The notes under the pieces are model-generated. The model worked only from the letters and a program-made list of their open reading frames with translations. It was not told where the DNA came from and ran no database searches. Shown here piece after piece: positions 58,167 through 64,000 of a stretch of 64,000 nt of DNA; the first letter of the stretch is position 1, and every line of letters starts with the position of its first letter. The stretch is from the NCBI RefSeq assembly GCF_000801105.2, contig NC_079519.1, forward strand, positions 27,875,288-27,939,287. Reading direction: 5' to 3'. The stretch comes from Raphanus sativus. Its lineage: Eukaryota > Streptophyta > Magnoliopsida > Brassicales > Brassicaceae. The position numbers and the translations under genes were made by a program.

Positions 58167-61100
58167 CATTCACATAACGCAAGGTCTTCATTCCACACTA
58201 CGATAGGTCTCAAGACATTTTGGATCCGAATCAAAATAGCTTAACAGTTTTGATACCACTTGTAATGTTCTAATTGTTTATGGTTAATGGACCTTCCACG
58301 TCCGCTCACTCAATCCGTGGATTTCATTCCATGCGATGGGTGATGCATTAGTTTTTCGTAAGTTTTGAAAGTCATATTTATTGATCCTACAATTACCACA
58401 TAATATTTCTCGTATTTTAAATTCACTCGCACAATATCACAAATTATTTTTTGATAAATCTCTCATCCTTTTACTGCTCAGGCTCAAACATACTTAATAT
58501 GCTTAATTCTAGAATTATTTCTGCTTGTGTGACCAAAAAATAAACACACTTTAATACTATTATCAATCTTTTTTTGTCAATATAATTCATTTCATGAAAC
58601 CCAGTGGGCTAAGTACAGAGGATTCAAAGTCTACAAAGGCCGAGTAATTAAAGTACTGTAATCAGTAAGAAAACAACATAATGAAATATGTATCGATCGA
58701 CGTGTCTTCCACCGAACATGAAAAAGGACCACGTGTTATCAACTTGCAGCCAGGTCTAGCATCTTCCACCGACTTCACAGCAGGCCTATTGTCGGTATTT
58801 TCTCTGCCGCGAAAATCAGTGTCTTCTTCGCCGCGAAACCGGTGTCTTCTCTGCTTCTATTTGCCACCATCAACAGACTTCAAATTTCCTCTAGATTATC
58901 CTCTTTGCAAATCGCCTAGGCCTATGACTATATCCTTCAGTCACCATCTTTGTGTAACCCAGGGAGGTTAAAAGAGGAAGAGATATAGACCATTTGTTAG
59001 GACATCCATGAGACCCCAACTCTTCTTAATCTAATCTCATCATCACCAAGACACTCCCATTCTCTTGATTTACAAACAATGAAATACTACATGCAAAGCC
59101 CAATATATTGGCCATAAATCATGTAGATTTATAATCAATTGAAATAAACAAGCTAAGATGAGAAAAGAAGAACAAAGAACATATCTTTCGGAGTTTTGAT
59201 TAAAGCAAGCAAAGAGGATTTTCTGGTCAAGTGGTCATATAGAAACTTTATTAATTCAAACCAAATCGAAAGTAAATAATAATCATGAAAAAAACTATTT
59301 CGATATTGGTTTGGAAAGCACATCAAACTCGTCAAACGATATACATGTCGCCTAGCAAAAATCACTATCCGCTTAACGGAAGATAATATAGAACAACAAG
59401 AAAACAAAAACAAAAGAGTTTGGCAACCGGTGGTGATTAGCCTACCGGCCACCGGAAAACAAATTTAATTTTTAAAGGTCTAGAGAGAAGGTAGAGACCT
59501 TTAGGTGAAGAAATATGTCTGATCCTAAAAAGTATAATATTAACAATCAAATCAATTCTTTTAAAAAGTTTATAATAGACCAATATTAAAATGTTACATA
59601 TATTAGTATATTCATGCAGACTAGTCCTCAAGGTTAATTAGATCAATCTGTCAACTCTCGACTCTTTCTAATACGAAGGACAAGCTTTCTTTATTTTCGC
59701 ATATATGTTTTCGCATTAAAAAAGATAATATTTTACCCTTTTCACAAACTATCTAAAAATAAAAATAAACGCAAGAGCGAAAAATGTTTCAGAAACATAA
59801 TGATATTTTTGGGTGAAAACACAGTGATGAAAACCTAAATAATGTAAATGCTAATTCAGATAAAAGATCCAATGAACAATCATAACCTAAATAGATATGT
59901 GCACTGTCATTAGTTGAAAATATATGAAATGTTTTGACGAAAACCTGACCATTAACATATAATTATGTGGTTTATGAACTAAAATATTTTCCTTCTAACT
60001 TTTGTTTATAAATCTATATCAGAAACATGATGTCCCCAGCTATACAAGCATATAACCCGCATGCAATACCAAATGATCAGATTATTGGAAGCCCTTTATC
60101 AAAAAAAAATAATTAATAAATTAATAATGTTTTGCATGCAGATTATTGTTATGTTGATATTTTGGACTGCAAGCAAATGGGGGAAGGAGGGAGCTCGTGA
60201 TGATGCAGGTGACCAATAAACAATTTTTGTAGTTTTTTAATCTATCAACTATAAATAATATAATATTTTATTTCTTTAATTAAAAATAAGTTAGATATTA
60301 TATTCACTAGTACTTAGTTAATCTTCACTTATTCTTTTGAAATATATTATGACACATGTATACTTTGTATAAGTAATATAATTTTAATAACTAATATTTG
60401 TCTTATAAACTGCTATATTCTAATATTTTGTATCCTTTTAAAATATATGATCAATAAAAATCATGTATTATTTATTCAAAAAAGTAATAAAATTTTTCAT
60501 ATAAATTAATTAAATCGATTTATGCATATCCTTTCATATTTTAAAATTCATAATTTAACTGCATATAATTTATAGTTACTTAATATCAATGAAATATCAA
60601 ACGTATTTTTTGTTCTTGCATATGCATTTATGTATTTTATATTTTGAAAATATAAATAAAGATTTTGTTGATACAATAACTTATATAAAATTGACAATAT
60701 TAGTTCTATAGTTGAATTAAATGGTAAGAAAGAACCAAAAATCAAATAAAAATACAAAAAAAGAACAAAACAAAAATACTCTTTATAATTTTTGTAGCTG
60801 TGATGAATTTTTATATAATTTTAAAATTTACTATACTTATTAAAATGATAGTATTTAATTAGGTCTGAGAATTTTAACATGGACGCGAAAACCCGATCCG
60901 GAACCAACTCAAAAAACTGATCCGAAACCGAACCGGAAAAAACAGACTTGAATAGACCCTTATCCGAAAAGAACCGATCCGAATAAACCTGACCCGATAA
61001 GAACTGATTCATACCTGACTTAAAAACATGTATATCCAAAACTATATTTTTTTGCTCTATTTTATTATATGATTTAGTTAAAATATATTTTTATTAACAA

Positions 61101-61692
61101 TCTTTGTTATTATGTGACCCGAAAAACCGCTCTGAATCCGACCCGAAGATCTGAACACTCACTATTTATTGATATTTTTCTCAATATGATATTTATTACT
61201 TATTTATAATCAGTTGTATTATGTTTAGATATTTATCTTTTGTTTAAAAATAAATTAATATAATATTTTATTGAAATAGTTTGATCTGTATTTGTTCTAC
61301 TTGATCTGCATGATCTGCATTTGTTCTGCTTGATCTGTATTTTTGTTTGATCTGCATTTTTTGATCTGCGTTGCCTATTCGAAGCCCTAGTAACTTCTCT
61401 TTGTTATTTTTCAAGGGGATCTCTTTAAATGTACTATTTTCAACTACAACTATAGTACATGTAACATGTTAGCTAAAAGACTACAAACTATACATACTAT
61501 ACGCCAGCACAAATTCTAAAAGTCAATCAGAATGCCGATATTTATCACCGATATATCTACTATTCTATTGGTTTCATTTTAATTATTGTTTTATGGTTTC
61601 ATAAAAACATTTATTTTGAAACGAAAAATTTACTCTATAATGACAATTAAACTGAAACGGATGGAATATTATTTTGAATAATATATAAATAC
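58167..61692. other. Spacer with degenerate repeats
   Basis: No supported gene. The frame at 58681-58971 (96 codons) has no recognisable domain. 60870-61150 is rich in CCGAACC/GATCCGAA words; 61282-61370 holds six TGATCTG(C/T) units. Confidence 0.4.
61282..61370 (+). repeat. Short GATCTG(C/T)AT repeats
   Basis: Six TGATCTG units with variable TTTGTTCT(A/G)C spacers within about 90 bp. Origin unknown. Confidence 0.7.
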
Positions 61693-61769
61693 ACATATAT
61701 ATTACATACACTTCCCATTTAGTTTTAGTTTTTTAAAAGTATGTTATATATTTAAGTGAATGATTGTAT

Positions 61770-61808
<39 letters not shown>

Positions 61809-61871
61809 ATACACTTCCCATTTAGTTTTAGTTTTTAAAAAGTATGTTATATATTTAAGTGAACGATTGTA
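61693..61871. repeat. Direct duplication around a (TA)n tract
   Basis: About 75 bp (ATTACATACACTTCCCATTT to AAGTGAATGATTGTA) is repeated at 61693-61769 and 61797-61871, separated by a (TA)n run. Confidence 0.85.
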
Positions 61872-61954
61872 ATAATTTATATGAACCATTGCAGTTCTTT
61901 ATATGAACATAAGTGAAATAATGTAACTATAGGTGACCGCGATATAAACCATAA

Positions 61955-62600
61955 TCTATCTTATTAAAACAGAAACATTCTGTTGGACCTAACATTTATT
62001 TTGTAAGTTTTTAAATTAAATACACCTTTATACTTTATAGTTAAACATACATTAAGTTATTAATGTTCCTTTCTTTATACTACTATCCATGTTTCCAAAC
62101 AATATACTTATTTTTTATACTACTATCAATATTTCAAAACAATATATTTTTATACTACTATCAATGTTTCCAAATAATACAATAATTAATCTTAGTTATT
62201 TTATATCTATCATTTTCTCTTTAAATTTTTGTAGAAACGTCATAATTTCATGAATTGCAAAATAGTGAACTTTAAAATTTCGATTATAAGATTACAAATT
62301 ATGAAACTATTACAATTTAAATTCAATTAGATTACATAATCGGTCATCCATCAGTTCAATCGGTTAGTCTCGGATTTTAGTGATTTTTAATATGAATATT
62401 TTAAAAACATAAATTGAATTGTCAGATCTCCGGATTAACCGGTATAATCACAATCGGGTTGAATTTAAAAATACTGATTTAAATGCAAAAATATTTTTAA
62501 ATACACACTCTTTAAAATAACCAAAATATTTGTTAAATTATTAGTGAAATTTTTCATCGTAAAAATATCCCGCGCTTCAAAAGCGCGGATCAAAATCTAG
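61955..62600 (+). mobile_element. Non-autonomous Helitron, 646 bp
   Basis: Plus strand. Starts TCTATCTTATTAAAAC preceded by A. Ends CTAG (62597-62600) followed by T, with a perfect 8-bp hairpin CCGCGCTT/AAGCGCGG and a 3-nt loop (62570-62588). A compact, well-preserved copy of the family that includes the 12-kb Helitron. Near its 5' end, TACTACTATC(C/A)ATGTTTCC words recur as in the 36493-37850 copy. Confidence 0.9.
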
Positions 62601-64000
62601 TTACCATTATAACTCTTGGTCAACCGTTACAATTATTGGTGGTAACAATTGCAATTCTTGACTATCGCAATTATCTATTCTATTAATTCTGCAGTTTGCC
62701 TTATTGATAAAAGTTATGTCCAACAACTTTAAAATATAATTGCATTGACAATATAACTATATAACATAATATGTAACTGCACTTAAAAAACGTAACCACC
62801 CCTTTAAAAAAAAACGTAACCACCCCCTTTTAAACAAAAACGTAATCCTATTTGACAAGTCAAAATATATGAAACCTTATACAAAATCAAGGTTTAAACT
62901 GTGTTGAATCCAATTAAAACACTATTTATATACTCCGAGAAAAACACAAGGTTTGAACTGTGTTGTTTTTTTTTCCAGAAAATATCAACAAAAATATATA
63001 AAAAGATTGTGGTAACTGCTGTAAGGAGTATATAAAGAGGACTTGCTTAGTGTTTGATCAAAGGACAACAGTTATAAAATAATCAATTTTTTTAAAGTAG
63101 ATCATGTATTAATAATAATAATATTGATTCATTAATAATTCTTTTACGAAAAAAATTAAAAAAATGGATGTGTTAAATGACTATAGCACAAGTGCATTGT
63201 TGTAATGCAACATCACAAATTCAATCAAATTATTAATACCTCTTACTAATAACAATTAAAAAACTTTGATGCCAAAAAAAATTAAAAAACTTAACACAAA
63301 TATGATTATAAAGAAAACAAAAATATCATTACAAAGTAACATACATATATAAAAATTAAAATTTTAAAAAAGTAAAATAAAAAATATACCCGTCTTTGAA
63401 AAGAAATCTTTTGGGCAATTATTAGACATGTCAATTAGGGTCAAAGCCCGCAGTTCGAACTCGCATCGCCCTAAATATTAAGAAATATAATTGGTTACAT
63501 CCTAGATTTTATAAAAATTATATTTCTTAAAAAATATAAAAAACTATATCCGTCTTTTTAAGGGCAGAACATAAATTTGGTTCAACTTTTTGAAAAATCG
63601 ATTTATGGATGCGTGTTATGAGTATGCGGATTGGTAAATTTTGAATTGCGAGTACCCGCCGACCCGAAAAGTATTAAAAATAAAAATAAAAAGAAAAGTA
63701 AACACTTTTCTAAAAATATGTTAAATTGTTTTTATTATAAATATATTTTTATATTTTTATAATGATTAAATAAAATAACTATTTTAAAAAAAAATTATAA
63801 CCCCTTGATAATCGCAAAATTAAATGGGGCGGGTGATGGTACAAATTATTTGTTTGCGGGTTGTGCGGATCATATCTTTTTACCAAAACAAAATTGAAAC
63901 TCGCGAATTGACGGGTTCGACCAGCAACCCAGTTCTACTGGATCAATTTTTCTAATTGCTATTATTTAATAAAATATATTTTGATTAAGATTTATACACA
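62601..64000. other. AT-rich right edge
   Basis: No supported gene. A CCCGCAGTTCGAACTCGC word near 63450 recalls a B box, but no element can be bounded. Confidence 0.4.

Noticed and set aside
58681..58971. 96-codon plus-strand frame
   Set aside because: No family resemblance and no supporting context; it is next to retroposon-like text.
63430..63470. tRNA or SINE
   Set aside because: A single B-box-like word without an A box, tail or target duplication.

Overview
This window is plant nuclear DNA, most likely from a Brassica species. The evidence is the spliced genes with GT-AG introns, AT-rich spacers full of Helitrons, MITEs and retroposons, and a gene order matching Arabidopsis chromosome 1 around At1g64390-At1g64470, read in reverse. 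The Arabidopsis locus names come from memory of that genome, not from a search. A 100-base run of N at 6491-6590 is an assembly gap.

1-23.0 kb is mobile-element territory. A minus-strand Helitron (2034-4115) carries a nested 1-kb retroposon with a 16-bp target duplication, and a tRNA-derived SINE lies at 4189-4369. The main item is a 12.26-kb Helitron of autonomous type on the minus strand (6624-18880), with canonical A|TC...hairpin-CTAG|T ends. It holds two spliced genes: an 11-exon Rep-helicase gene (14888 to 8615), broken by four single-base losses all in its second half, and a 10-exon RPA70-like gene (18087 to 15780) that I can read through intact (513 aa). Several MITEs follow.

23.0-35.1 kb and 44.7-48.1 kb are the conserved genic blocks: a ubiquitin-like/PI4-kinase gamma gene (+), a LEA_2-type proline/glycine-rich membrane protein gene broken by two single-base losses (+), UDP-glucose 4-epimerase UGE4 (-), a PPR/zinc-ribbon/membrane protein gene (-), tRNA-Ala(CGC) (-), a small MGNC-start protein gene (-), a LACS3-like pseudogene remnant (+), and endoglucanase GH9C2 with a C-terminal CBM49 (-). 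UGE4 and GH9C2 both act on the cell wall (UDP-galactose supply and beta-glucan cleavage). Their proximity is inherited synteny, not an operon.

35.5-44.04 kb is invaded by a MULE-type MITE containing degenerate telomere-like repeats, a 1.36-kb non-autonomous Helitron, and a very young complete Ty1/copia retrotransposon (39218-44036). The copia element has one open 1391-aa polyprotein frame and LTRs that differ by one substitution plus one 28-bp duplication. It lies just past the LACS3 remnant.

48.2-64.0 kb has no gene I can support. It is AT-rich spacer with at least four Helitrons (two joined end to end at 51137-51141), a MULE-type MITE with about 135-bp inverted repeats (57574-58157), Harbinger- and hAT-like MITEs and short tandem duplications. 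I found no CRISPR array, rRNA or prokaryotic feature.
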